DNA of 64,000 nt. Source: Flavobacterium seoulense. GTDB lineage: Bacteria > Bacteroidota > Bacteroidia > Flavobacteriales > Flavobacteriaceae. Positions within the stretch are counted from its first letter, which is position 1, and every line of letters begins with the position of its first letter. Positions 24,735 through 33,885 of the stretch are shown one piece after another. The translations under genes and the position numbers were made by a program. The notes under the pieces are model-generated. The model made no database searches and was not told where the DNA came from. It worked only from the letters and a program-made list of their open reading frames with translations. The DNA is taken from positions 1-64,000 of the forward strand of contig NZ_JNCA01000024.1 of assembly GCF_000695795.1 (NCBI RefSeq). Direction: 5' to 3'.

Positions 24735-27038
24735 TTATACTTCCAGAAAGTTTTCACTATGATTTTTTAAACATTCTTTTATTTTATCAGTATCACCTAC
24801 CAGCCATACAATATCATTCACAAATATATTTTCTGATGAGCCTGGATTTAGAATTCGGGTACCACTTCTTTCAATTCCTACAACATGACTTCTTAAATCT
24901 TTACGAATTCCAGATGTCTTTATCGTTTTTCCACAATAAGGATTAGCTTCGGTAACCCGGGCTTTTATCAATTTTATATTATTGATATCAATTTCTTCTT
25001 CGCTATCTTCTTGTGAATCTTTCTGGTCAAAAAGAACTTTTAATTTCGAAATTTGTTCTTCAGTTCCTAAAATACCTACTTTATCAAAAGGTAAAATTCG
25101 TTGTTTACCATTAGGCAAATGAATGATTTTGTCATTTCGGCGGATGTAAACCACATCGATATTAAATTTTTCTTTCCAGTTCAGTTCATACAAGGTCATT
25201 CCTGCAAAAGTAATGTCATCGGTTGTTTCTAACTCGGTAACATAGGCATTCCATTCCTGCAAATGATTTTTAACTTCTTCATTTTTACTTTGAATAGCCA
25301 AAATATCTTTGTTCTGCAAATATTCTAAACGCGCTTTTTCGTTCAAATTTGAAACAAATTGCTGTTCAATATGCTGATGAATCTTTCGAATTCTATCCGA
25401 GAAAAACCAAAGCAAGACCACGATTATTGGCAAAGCGATCAATAATGCGTAACGCGTAGTAGCAATTTGATCAATAAAAAATCCGATAAGAAAAACGCCT
25501 AACAAACAACGTATCACATTAAGTGTAATTCCAGCTGCCGAATAATTTAAATAATAGGAGTTAATCGTTTCCCCATTTTCTTTAATGTTCACTTTTTTGA
25601 TAAGAATAGCCCAAAGAAATGGCGCTGCTAATAAGGTAGCTGAAGTTATTAAAATTACATTTCGCCATAATATACTCACTGTATGAGTATTCAAATAAGG
25701 TATAAAAGTGTATTTGAACAACAATGCAATCGCAACAAGAATGATGCTATTAATCATCAAAATTCGGTTGTATTCCTTCAGCATTTTTTTCCAAAGCGGA
25801 TTGTCTTTATTTTTTTGCGTTTCAGCACTGTAAGCATCTAAACGAGCCAGCCATGTTGCAGGAAGCGTTTTTTCAATTTGGTTATAAAGTGGTCCTGAAA
25901 ATTTAATTAAATAAGGTGTTGTAAAGGTCGTAATTGCTGAGACTCCTACAGCAATAGGAAATAAGAATTCAGAAATTACGCCTAGCGACAATCCTAAGGA
26001 AGCCACAATAAAAGCAAACTCACCAATTTGTGCCATACTCGAACCAATTTGCACCGCTTGTTTTAATGGTTGTCCAGAAATCAATGCTCCTACTCCACTA
26101 AATAAAAATTTCCCTCCAATAGTTAACAAAGTAACGGCTAAAATTGGTCCTGCGTAAGTATACATTGCATTTGGATCAATCATCATTCCTACCGAAACAA
26201 AAAATATTGTCCCGAATAATTGCTTGATAGGCTGTGTAATATGTTCGATTTTTTCTGCTAATATCGTTTCGGCAATTAAGGATCCCATTACAAAAGCTCC
26301 TAATTCAGCAGAAAATCCTACCATAGTAGCCAGTAATACCATTCCAAAACAAAGACCAATTGCCAGAATTAATACCGTTTCTTCGTCCATCCATTTTTTA
26401 GTTTTTTTGATAAAACCTGGCAATAAGTAAATTCCAACCAAAAACCATAAAACTAAAAAGAAACCTAATTTAAGAACCGTAAAGACAATCTCATAACCTT
26501 GAAATTGCTGTGTTACAGCTACAGTAGACAGCAATACCATCAACAATATCACAATGATATCTTCTACTACCAATACTCCAAAAACCACACTGGCAAATTG
26601 TTTGGATTTCAATCCCATTTCGTCAAAAGCACGAAGAATAATTGTCGTTGATGAACTCGCTAACATTCCTGCCAAAAAGAGACTATCCATTTGTCCCCAA
26701 CCTAATAAATGTCCTGTGAGATAACCGCCCAGACCTACAAAAACAATTTCGGTAACCGCCGTGACTGATGCCGGCCCTCCTACTTTTACCAGTTTTTTAA
26801 AACTAAATTCCAAGCCCAAACTAAAAAGTAACATTATTACTCCTATTTCGGCAAAAATTTCTACGTTTTCGTGATCGACAATGGTGGGCAGGAAACTAAA
26901 ATGCGGACCTACTAAAAATCCTGCAATAATATATCCTAAAACCAAAGGTTGTTGAATACGCTTGAAAATTATGGTAACAAATGTGCTTACTAAAAGGATA
27001 AGCGCTAAATCTTTTATTATTTCTGGTAAATGAGCCAT
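24735..27038 (-). CDS. CPA2-family cation:proton antiporter with TrkA-C domain
   Basis: A 767-residue inner-membrane antiporter. The N-terminal Na/H exchanger domain has about 13 helices (about 10-390) with LGYIIAGFLVGPH and the LGAFVMGSLIAETILA segment typical of KefB/KefC. A second membrane segment group (about 425-540) follows, then a helical stretch (about 560-620) and a TrkA-C domain at the C-terminus (about 670-760, IKLIKARVTEANPYCGKTIKTSG). No TrkA-N nucleotide domain is evident, so KefC-type glutathione gating is unlikely. It likely exports K+ or Na+ for pH and osmotic balance. Confidence 0.87.
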   Translation of the reverse strand: MAHLPEIIKDLALILLVSTFVTIIFKRIQQPLVLGYIIAGFLVGPHFSFLPTIVDHENVEIFAEIGVIMLLFSLGLEFSFKKLVKVGGPASVTAVTEIVFVGLGGYLTGHLLGWGQMDSLFLAGMLASSSTTIILRAFDEMGLKSKQFASVVFGVLVVEDIIVILLMVLLSTVAVTQQFQGYEIVFTVLKLGFFLVLWFLVGIYLLPGFIKKTKKWMDEETVLILAIGLCFGMVLLATMVGFSAELGAFVMGSLIAETILAEKIEHITQPIKQLFGTIFFVSVGMMIDPNAMYTYAGPILAVTLLTIGGKFLFSGVGALISGQPLKQAVQIGSSMAQIGEFAFIVASLGLSLGVISEFLFPIAVGVSAITTFTTPYLIKFSGPLYNQIEKTLPATWLARLDAYSAETQKNKDNPLWKKMLKEYNRILMINSIILVAIALLFKYTFIPYLNTHTVSILWRNVILITSATLLAAPFLWAILIKKVNIKENGETINSYYLNYSAAGITLNVIRCLLGVFLIGFFIDQIATTRYALLIALPIIVVLLWFFSDRIRKIHQHIEQQFVSNLNEKARLEYLQNKDILAIQSKNEEVKNHLQEWNAYVTELETTDDITFAGMTLYELNWKEKFNIDVVYIRRNDKIIHLPNGKQRILPFDKVGILGTEEQISKLKVLFDQKDSQEDSEEEIDINNIKLIKARVTEANPYCGKTIKTSGIRKDLRSHVVGIERSGTRILNPGSSENIFVNDIVWLVGDTDKIKECLKNHSENFLEV

Positions 27039-27100
27039 GTTTTAAATTGGTTATATTTGGGTAATTAAGCTTGACAAAATCTAAATTAGTTAAAGTTTTT

Positions 27101-27412
27101 CTAAGGATGTAACTCCGGGAAAACCTGATATACTTCTGCTTTTAGTAATCCGCTGCCACCACCGTAATGTTCTATAATTTTTATTCTTTTTTGTGAGTTT
27201 TCAATATACTCTTTTATCTCTTTTTCGAATGTTAATTCTAAGCCTGAGCTAAGTAAAAGAATATCTGGATTATGCTTTTCTAAATATTCATAACAAAATG
27301 TTTCGCTATGCGTTATTTCGGCAAACCATCCTTCATTATTTTCGATGATTCTCTTTAGCGTAGCTACAATTTCTTTATGTTTTCCGATAACTAAAAAATT
27401 CAATGTTTTCAT
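27101..27412 (-). CDS. Receiver-like protein without the phospho-acceptor Asp
   Basis: A 103-residue protein with a response-regulator-like pattern: a first strand NFLVIGKHKEIVATL and a third strand PDILLLSSGLE. At the place where receivers have the phosphorylated Asp (LLLD) this has Ser, and the N-terminal acidic pair is absent (IGKHKE). It may therefore be a pseudo-receiver or simply a similar alpha/beta fold. I start at 27412 (MKTLNFLVIG); nine more codons are open upstream and overlap the GNAT gene. It follows the GNAT with near-contiguous spacing, so the two are likely an operon. Confidence 0.55.
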   Translation of the reverse strand: MKTLNFLVIGKHKEIVATLKRIIENNEGWFAEITHSETFCYEYLEKHNPDILLLSSGLELTFEKEIKEYIENSQKRIKIIEHYGGGSGLLKAEVYQVFPELHP

Positions 27413-27423
27413 TTTATTATCTT

Positions 27424-27717
27424 TTATCTTTTGTACCAAATTTCCTCAAATTCTTCCGGATGACGTTTGAACTGAGCATGAACATAAGGACAAAGCGGCA
27501 CAATTTTCATATTATTTTCCTTAGCATAACTTACTAATTTATCCAATAAAACTTTTGCAAAACCTCTTCCGTTATAAATTTCATCTACTTCGGTATGATA
27601 TACTGTGAGTAAGTTACCTGAAACAGAAATATCCATTTTCCCTGCTTTATTTTCGTCAAAGAACAATTGAATTTCTCCTCTATTTTTATCGTTTAAAATA
27701 ACTGTTATTCTTTCCAT
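27424..27717 (-). CDS. Small GNAT-family acetyltransferase (YjdJ type)
   Basis: A 97-residue compact GNAT-like protein. It has the YHTEVDEIYNGRGFAKVLLDKLVSYAKENNMKIVPLCPYV pattern, with the acetyl-CoA pyrophosphate loop RGFA, of the YjdJ/GCN5-related group. These small proteins lack the N-terminal strands of full GNATs, and their substrates are unknown. It precedes the receiver-like gene. Confidence 0.8.
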   Translation of the reverse strand: MERITVILNDKNRGEIQLFFDENKAGKMDISVSGNLLTVYHTEVDEIYNGRGFAKVLLDKLVSYAKENNMKIVPLCPYVHAQFKRHPEEFEEIWYKR

Positions 27718-28023
27718 AATATTAATTCTTTTTTTAGTTGGTTTTACTTTTTATCAAAATTGGTGTCATTTATTTTTTCGACTTCATCTGATTTTCTTAT
27801 GCAAAACTACACTATCAATCTCAACGCAAACTTGACCTAGATTAAGAAATGAATTAAATCCTGATTTTATTAAAATTGTAACTAAAAAAAATCCTCGGAT
27901 ACAATTTTACCAATTTCACTACAATTTTTCTTTATTTCATTACATGAGTTAATTTTTCATAGCATTTTTTATAATTTTTTAAAATGGAGTATAGTAAATT
28001 TGGTACTAAATAATAGAAAAAAC
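27718..28023. other. Intergenic region between divergent genes
   Basis: No gene or RNA is recognised. An AT-rich stretch with a rightward -7 match TAAATTTG at 27995-28002 just before the TIM-barrel gene; no convincing -33 partner. Confidence 0.5.
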
Positions 28024-28746
28024 ATGCAAATCAATTCAGATTTTTTTTGGGGAATCAAAAAGAAAATTCCGTTTTGGGAACGATTTTTCGGTAAAAAAAC
28101 GATTAACAAAGCATTAAATACCCCTGAGATAATTAGTAAGCGTTGTAAAGGAATTACAATGGGAGAAGAAAACTTAAAATCATTTCTTTTTTCTACCGAT
28201 ATGGCGCTTATTGAAAACAATGATGCCGATGCTATTTTAGCCGTTTATCCTTTTCCGCCATCGCCAAAAATAATTAAAACGCTAATTGATTTTTCCGAAA
28301 AACCAGTAATCTGCGGTGTTGGTGGCGGAGTTACCAAAGGAAAAAAATCTTTAGAAATGGCAATATACGCTCAGGAAATAGGAGCCGCTGGTATCATTGT
28401 AAATATTCCTTTTGAAAATAAAGATTTAAAAAAAATAAGAGAAAAAGTTACTCTTCCTATCATTGCCAGTGTTGCTACTGCCGATTATAATTTTCTAAAA
28501 AACAGAATTGATGCAGGTACAACTATTTTTCATGTCACAGGAGGAATATATACGAATGCAATTGTACAGGATATTGCTACTAAATTTCCAGGTTTTCCAA
28601 TAATGGCAACAGGTGGCAAAAGCTTAAGTAGTATAGAAGAATCGATTGAAGCTGGCGCAATGGCTATTGTGCTTTCACCTCCTTCAAACAAGGATTTATT
28701 TAAAAATGTAATGACAAAATACCGAAATAGTTTTGGACTTTTTTGA
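28024..28746 (+). CDS. TIM-barrel protein of unknown specificity
   Basis: A 240-residue protein with a beta/alpha barrel pattern. Repeated strands end in VICGVGGGVTKGKKS, AAGIIVNIPF, LPIIASVATADYN, IFHVTGG, FPIMATGGKSLSSIEESIEAGAMAIVLSP. The last is the standard phosphate-binding loop of KDPG-aldolase/thiamine-phosphate-synthase-like barrels. I start at 28024; eight codons upstream (from 28000) are also open. I do not recognise a named enzyme family, and the catalytic residues cannot be assigned. It is monocistronic. Confidence 0.6.
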   Translation: MQINSDFFWGIKKKIPFWERFFGKKTINKALNTPEIISKRCKGITMGEENLKSFLFSTDMALIENNDADAILAVYPFPPSPKIIKTLIDFSEKPVICGVGGGVTKGKKSLEMAIYAQEIGAAGIIVNIPFENKDLKKIREKVTLPIIASVATADYNFLKNRIDAGTTIFHVTGGIYTNAIVQDIATKFPGFPIMATGGKSLSSIEESIEAGAMAIVLSPPSNKDLFKNVMTKYRNSFGLF

Positions 28747-29057
28747 GTGAATTGTAACAGCTTTAATTAAACTATTTTACAAAACATAGTTCCTATTACA
28801 AATATTAAATATGATTTTCTATTTTTCTTTTAGCAAACCTATTCCAGCAAAAAATTATCGCTAAAACAATTCCATTTAAACCTTCGCGTAAAAAGTAGTT
28901 AAAAACTTTCTTTTAAATTAAAAATATGTATTTAAACGACATTTATAGCACTTTATCGATATTCTGAAAATAAAATAGTTATTTTTATCCCAAAAAAAGC
29001 TCAATAATTATTTACCCCCAATCAACTATATGGTTGATATAATATTTGTACAAGCTT
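28747..29057. other. Intergenic region with inverted repeat before the T9SS cargo gene
   Basis: About 310 bp without a gene. ATCAAC (29021-29026) and GTTGAT (29033-29038) form an inverted repeat 20 bp before the start codon, overlapping the probable core promoter (TAATATTTG at 29040-29048). Confidence 0.45.
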
Positions 29058-32000
29058 ATGGTAAAATTTTACTTTGAAAGAATAAATAATTATCTCTTCT
29101 ATGCAATACTATTATTTATTGCATTTTATAATTCTGTTAATGCTCAAACACTTACTTCTCCACAGGTAAATTTTTCGCAAAGAACAGCTGCGGCTACACC
29201 AGGTAAAACGATTTATAACATTAATGGTGATTTTACAATGTTAGGAAATACCAACTTGACATTAAGTAGCTATGATAATAATAAAAATAATGAAGGTAAT
29301 GCAATGGTATATGTTGATATAGATGGAAACAATACTACATTAAACTCTTCAATGGCTACACTTGAACTTTCTAATTCCGGAGAAAATAGCGCTAATGAAA
29401 ATTGCTCTACTGTTCTTTTTGCTGGACTATACTGGACAGGAAAATCAGATGATGCTAATGAAACTTTTTCCGTAACAAAAAATTCTCTAACAAAAAATTA
29501 TAATAAAAAAACTATCTCTCTAAAAGGACCAAAAGCTACTTCTTACACTACGATAACAGCTAATTCAGATATTCGTTTCCCAGGAAGCGCACAAAGTGGA
29601 ATATTTGTTGGATTTCAAGAAGTTACACAATATGTAAAGGCTCAAGGTCCCGGAGCTTATACAGTTGCCGATATTGCTTTAAAAGAAGGAACCAATGGAA
29701 CCAGTGCACAAAATCCAGGTTTTTTTGGAGGATGGGTAATGGTTGTAATATATGAAAATCCTACAATGAAGAGCCGTGCCGTAACTCTATTTGATGGTTA
29801 TGCCTATGTTAATGGACAACGAAGTGGAGGGGGTGAATATGGAAACATTCCTATTTCTGGTTTTACAACAGTTGCTTCAGGACAAGTCAATATGAAACTA
29901 GGAGTAATGGCTGCCGAAGGTGATGTTAATTCAAATGGTGATTATTTAGCAGTTCAAAAACAAGATTTAAATCCAACAGTTTATCCTGGAAATTATTTAG
30001 TTTTTAATAATACTGCTACTCCTCCGGTAACTAACAACTTTTTTAATTCTTCAATTTTTCCACAACCTGCAGCCGGGAAAAGTAACCCCATTTATAAGAA
30101 TAATACAGGAATAGATTTTAATATGTTTACAGTTCCAAATTCTGGAAACTCCATAATTAAAAACAATCAAACCTCAACAAATTTTAGATTTGGTTCTACT
30201 TATGAGGTATTTACTATTTTTGGATTCGCCATGTCTGTTGACGCTTATATTCCTGAACCTAAAGGATTAATTAGCGTTAATTCAATTAATAATGTTACCA
30301 ATCCAGCAGTTTTAAATGCACTACCCGGACAGGCAATTAATTATTCCCTAGCAGTTAGTAATTCAGGAACCGAAGCCATAAATAATACCGTTATTAGTAT
30401 CCCTATTCCTAATACAGCGGTTTTTAACTCAGGTAGTATTTCCTACTCTACTCATAATGGTTTTTCTACACCTAATATCCCAACTTATGACTCCACGAAT
30501 AAAAGAATAATTTGGAATTTAGGTACTTTACCTACTACTGCTGGGCATCCTGAATATATTTATGCTAATCTAAGTTTTAATCTTAACGTTACTAATGACT
30601 GTAACATAATAATTAACGAAGGTTGTAATACTAGAGTATCATTACAAACAGGAACAATAACAGGAACCGGAGCTACATCAGGAACACCTACCACAGTCAA
30701 TTTCTTTCAGGGATATGACAATACTGCATGTAAAAAACCTATTGAAGGCTCAATAATAGTTGCTATAGATGGTACTTCCTGTTTAACTACTATGGCTGGT
30801 ACTGACCAAATAGCTTCTTGCGGATTAGAATCAGTAAAACTAGCAGCCACACCAGGCTCAACAGGAACCTGGTTAATAGTTAATGGACCAGGTGGCGGTG
30901 GTGAATTATTTTCTAATAGCTCAAGTCCTAGTTCTGAATTCTATAGTCCTAATAATGGTACTTATACCTTAAGATGGACTGTTTCTGGAGGAGGAAGTTG
31001 CCCAGACATTAGTGATGAAGTTCAAATAACCTTAAATCCTTGTGCTCATCTTGACTTTGACGGAACAGATGATAATGTTGATTTCAAAAATAATTTCAAT
31101 TTAAATAACGGCTCTTTTAGTATTGAAGTCTGGATCAAATCAGAGGCTACAAATAACAACATTCAAACTATACTATCTAAACGAAATACGGCAATAAACG
31201 ACGGTTATGATTTAAGGTTAGTAAATAATATAATTTCTTTTAATTGGAATAACGGTAACTCGATTAGTTCTAGCTATCCAATTAGCACAGGAAGATGGTA
31301 TCATGTTGCTGTTACTTTTAATGGTTCAAATTATAATCTTTACATTGATGGGGTAAGCATTCGCAATGAAGTTGCTGGATTAAATCCAATTGCTAATAGT
31401 AATGCAAAATTCATTCTGGGTGCAATGGCTCAAAACATTACATTCCCTTACACCCCGATTAACTTTTTCGATGGATGGACTGAAGAATTACGCATTTGGA
31501 ATACCGCTTTAACAGCTGCCCAAATACGTCAAATGATGAATCAAAGGATCATTAACAATAGTAATTCAGTTTTTGGTGTTACAGTTCCATTAGCGGTTTC
31601 CGGACTAACATGGGCTAATTTAGAAGGTTATTACCCAATGATTCAGACCTCTGATTTAGTTAATGGTTATCTATTAGATAAAAGCCCTAATGCCCGAAAT
31701 GGAAGATTATTAAACATTAGTACTCCACAACCAGAAACAGCTCCTTTGCCTTACACCTCAAAAAATGACGGAACTTGGGAAGCAAATAACACTTGGACAA
31801 ATGGTACTGTTTGGAATATTCCAAATACTAAAGGTATAGATAATACTACCTTTATTGATTGGAATATTGTTCAAACAGCTAATAATATCACTACTGCAGG
31901 AAATAAAACTGTATTAGGTTTATTAGTTAACAACAATACTCTAAGTGCAAACAGTAATAATAAAATAGAAATTTCCCATTATTTAAAATTAAATGGAAAA

Positions 32001-33617
32001 ATTGACTTAGTAAATAAATCTCAATTGATACAACCCCTCGAAAGTGTCTTGGACGTTACTAGTAGTGGTTTTATTGAAAGAGACCAACAAGGTCAATCTA
32101 ATTTATATAACTACAATTACTGGAGCTCACCAGTTGGCACAGTAAATACTACAGCAAATAATGTTAATTATACTGTTGGAAATGTAATGAAAGATGGAAC
32201 GACTACTACCCCACAAAATATACGATGGATTGGGGGAGACAGAGGAACTCCTACATCCCCTATAAGTATTCCACGTTATTGGCTTTTTAAATTTGATAAC
32301 TATGTTAATGCTTATGCTAGTTGGGTACAAATTAATGAAAACTCAGCAATTCGAGTAGGACAAGGATACACAATGAAAGGCAGTGGAGCCTCTACAGCTA
32401 CTCAAAACTATACCTTTGTAGGTAAACCCAATAACGGATTAATAAATTCTAATTCTGTAAGTGCTAGCCAACTATTATTAGCTGGAAATCCATATCCATC
32501 TGCATTAGATAGCGAAGCCTTTATTAACGATAATGAAAATTCAATTAACGGAAGTATTTATTTTTGGGAACATTATGCGAGTAATAATAGTCACTTTTTA
32601 AAAGACTATCAAGGAGGTTATGCCATCAGAAATAAAACTGGAGGTGTGGCACCATCATCTGCTAATGTTGATTTTATAAGCAAGTTAGGAACTCCTTCCA
32701 GAGGAATTCCAAACCGTTTTATTCCTGTTGGCCAAGGTTTCTTACTAATTGGAAAAACAGGAGCAGGAGGCACAATTACTTATAACAATAATCAAAGAGC
32801 GTTTCATAAAGAAGATGATTCTGGCAATTCTAACGTAATATTCAAAATTTCAAATTCGAACAAAACTGCTTGGAGAAACAGTAATAATGATACTATTACT
32901 GAAGAAAAACACAAAAAAATTCGCTTAGGTTTTAACTCCCACAATGATTATCACAGACAATTATTATTAGGGTTCATTGATGGAAAAGCTACCAATAAAA
33001 TAGATTATGGTTACGATGCTCAAAACATGGATAATTTCCCTAATGATATGTTTTTCCAAATTGAAGACAACCAATTTATTATTCAAGGTGTTGATGCTTT
33101 CGATAAAAATGCTTCATATCCGCTTGGTGTAAAAACTAATGCTGAAGGAATTGTAAAATTTATGATTGATGAACTAGAAAATTTTGATGACAATCAAGCT
33201 GTTTACATATTCGACAATGAAACTAATAAGTATTATAATATTAGAGAAAAACAGTTCGAAGTTAATTTGACTCCTGGAATAAATACAACTCGATTTTCTT
33301 TACGTTTCATTAATCCAGCTGATAGCCCAATTATAGAACCTGAAGCACCTTTAAAAGATCCAAGCAAAGATTGTATTGTTATTACTTACACTCAAAAATC
33401 AGATTATATTAGTATTTCTAATAATTGTGATAACATCAAAATCAAAAAGTTAAGTCTTTATAGTAGTTCAGGTGCCGAAATAGACCAATTGAAAATCACA
33501 GAAGATAAAAATCAGTCTAATATAATAATGAATATTAAAAGGAATACGACAGGAATGTATATAGTGAAAGCTGAAACTACAAATGGTGAGTATACTAAAA
33601 AAATAATCATTCAATAA
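29058..33617 (+). CDS. Large secreted T9SS cargo protein with LamG domain
   Basis: A 1519-residue secreted protein. I start at ATG 29058; a TTG four codons upstream is less likely. The signal peptide ends at about YNSVNAQ. An N-terminal region of about 360 residues resembles gliding/adhesin-type beta domains with DUF11-like repeats. A LamG/concanavalin-like domain begins near residue 665 (LDFDGTDDNVDF, WYHVAVTFNGSNYNLYIDG). The last 80 residues fit a type A sorting domain for the type IX system (TGMYIVKAETTNGEYTKKIIIQ at the end). It is therefore probably exported and bound at the cell surface or released; the ligand is unknown. Codon use is more AT-rich than neighbouring genes. Confidence 0.82.
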   Translation: MVKFYFERINNYLFYAILLFIAFYNSVNAQTLTSPQVNFSQRTAAATPGKTIYNINGDFTMLGNTNLTLSSYDNNKNNEGNAMVYVDIDGNNTTLNSSMATLELSNSGENSANENCSTVLFAGLYWTGKSDDANETFSVTKNSLTKNYNKKTISLKGPKATSYTTITANSDIRFPGSAQSGIFVGFQEVTQYVKAQGPGAYTVADIALKEGTNGTSAQNPGFFGGWVMVVIYENPTMKSRAVTLFDGYAYVNGQRSGGGEYGNIPISGFTTVASGQVNMKLGVMAAEGDVNSNGDYLAVQKQDLNPTVYPGNYLVFNNTATPPVTNNFFNSSIFPQPAAGKSNPIYKNNTGIDFNMFTVPNSGNSIIKNNQTSTNFRFGSTYEVFTIFGFAMSVDAYIPEPKGLISVNSINNVTNPAVLNALPGQAINYSLAVSNSGTEAINNTVISIPIPNTAVFNSGSISYSTHNGFSTPNIPTYDSTNKRIIWNLGTLPTTAGHPEYIYANLSFNLNVTNDCNIIINEGCNTRVSLQTGTITGTGATSGTPTTVNFFQGYDNTACKKPIEGSIIVAIDGTSCLTTMAGTDQIASCGLESVKLAATPGSTGTWLIVNGPGGGGELFSNSSSPSSEFYSPNNGTYTLRWTVSGGGSCPDISDEVQITLNPCAHLDFDGTDDNVDFKNNFNLNNGSFSIEVWIKSEATNNNIQTILSKRNTAINDGYDLRLVNNIISFNWNNGNSISSSYPISTGRWYHVAVTFNGSNYNLYIDGVSIRNEVAGLNPIANSNAKFILGAMAQNITFPYTPINFFDGWTEELRIWNTALTAAQIRQMMNQRIINNSNSVFGVTVPLAVSGLTWANLEGYYPMIQTSDLVNGYLLDKSPNARNGRLLNISTPQPETAPLPYTSKNDGTWEANNTWTNGTVWNIPNTKGIDNTTFIDWNIVQTANNITTAGNKTVLGLLVNNNTLSANSNNKIEISHYLKLNGKIDLVNKSQLIQPLESVLDVTSSGFIERDQQGQSNLYNYNYWSSPVGTVNTTANNVNYTVGNVMKDGTTTTPQNIRWIGGDRGTPTSPISIPRYWLFKFDNYVNAYASWVQINENSAIRVGQGYTMKGSGASTATQNYTFVGKPNNGLINSNSVSASQLLLAGNPYPSALDSEAFINDNENSINGSIYFWEHYASNNSHFLKDYQGGYAIRNKTGGVAPSSANVDFISKLGTPSRGIPNRFIPVGQGFLLIGKTGAGGTITYNNNQRAFHKEDDSGNSNVIFKISNSNKTAWRNSNNDTITEEKHKKIRLGFNSHNDYHRQLLLGFIDGKATNKIDYGYDAQNMDNFPNDMFFQIEDNQFIIQGVDAFDKNASYPLGVKTNAEGIVKFMIDELENFDDNQAVYIFDNETNKYYNIREKQFEVNLTPGINTTRFSLRFINPADSPIIEPEAPLKDPSKDCIVITYTQKSDYISISNNCDNIKIKKLSLYSSSGAEIDQLKITEDKNQSNIIMNIKRNTTGMYIVKAETTNGEYTKKIIIQ

Positions 33618-33638
33618 ATAACATTCTAAATCAACTCA

Positions 33639-33681
33639 ATTACCCTAAATGATTCTATGATTATTTAGGGTAATTTATTTT
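33639..33681 (+). terminator. Terminator after the T9SS cargo gene
   Basis: ATTACCCTAAAT (33639-33650) pairs with ATTTAGGGTAAT (33663-33674), with a mixed T-rich tail. Confidence 0.7.
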
Positions 33682-33796
33682 AATGAATATATACATTCAA
33701 TTGTGTTTTAGAAAATTAACTAATGAAGAATAAAATCATTTCTTAAAATTTTCTAAAAAGAATTAAGTAAGAAATCGATACTATAATTTTTATCTC

Positions 33797-33870
33797 TACA
33801 TTTGCATTATTTTTATTTATTCTAAATAGAATATTTACATTAAACCAATTAGAATAATATCTATCTAATC
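33797..33870 (+). promoter_or_regulatory. -7 element with overlapping Fur-like inverted repeats
   Basis: TACATTTG (33797-33804) is a -7 match. Just downstream is the inverted repeat TATTCTA (33818-33824) / TAGAATA (33827-33833), then a second, looser repeat with TTAGAAT and TCTAAT between about 33848 and 33869. Half-sites of the TTAGAAT/ATTCTAA type resemble iron-regulator sites in Bacteroidota, as I remember them. Iron control would fit the downstream reductase, but this is inferred. Confidence 0.4.
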
Positions 33871-33885
33871 GTAAAATAATATATA

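Noticed and set aside
32127..32330. 67-codon minus-strand frame in the T9SS cargo gene
   Set aside because: Antisense of a Ser/Asn-rich coding stretch; no support.
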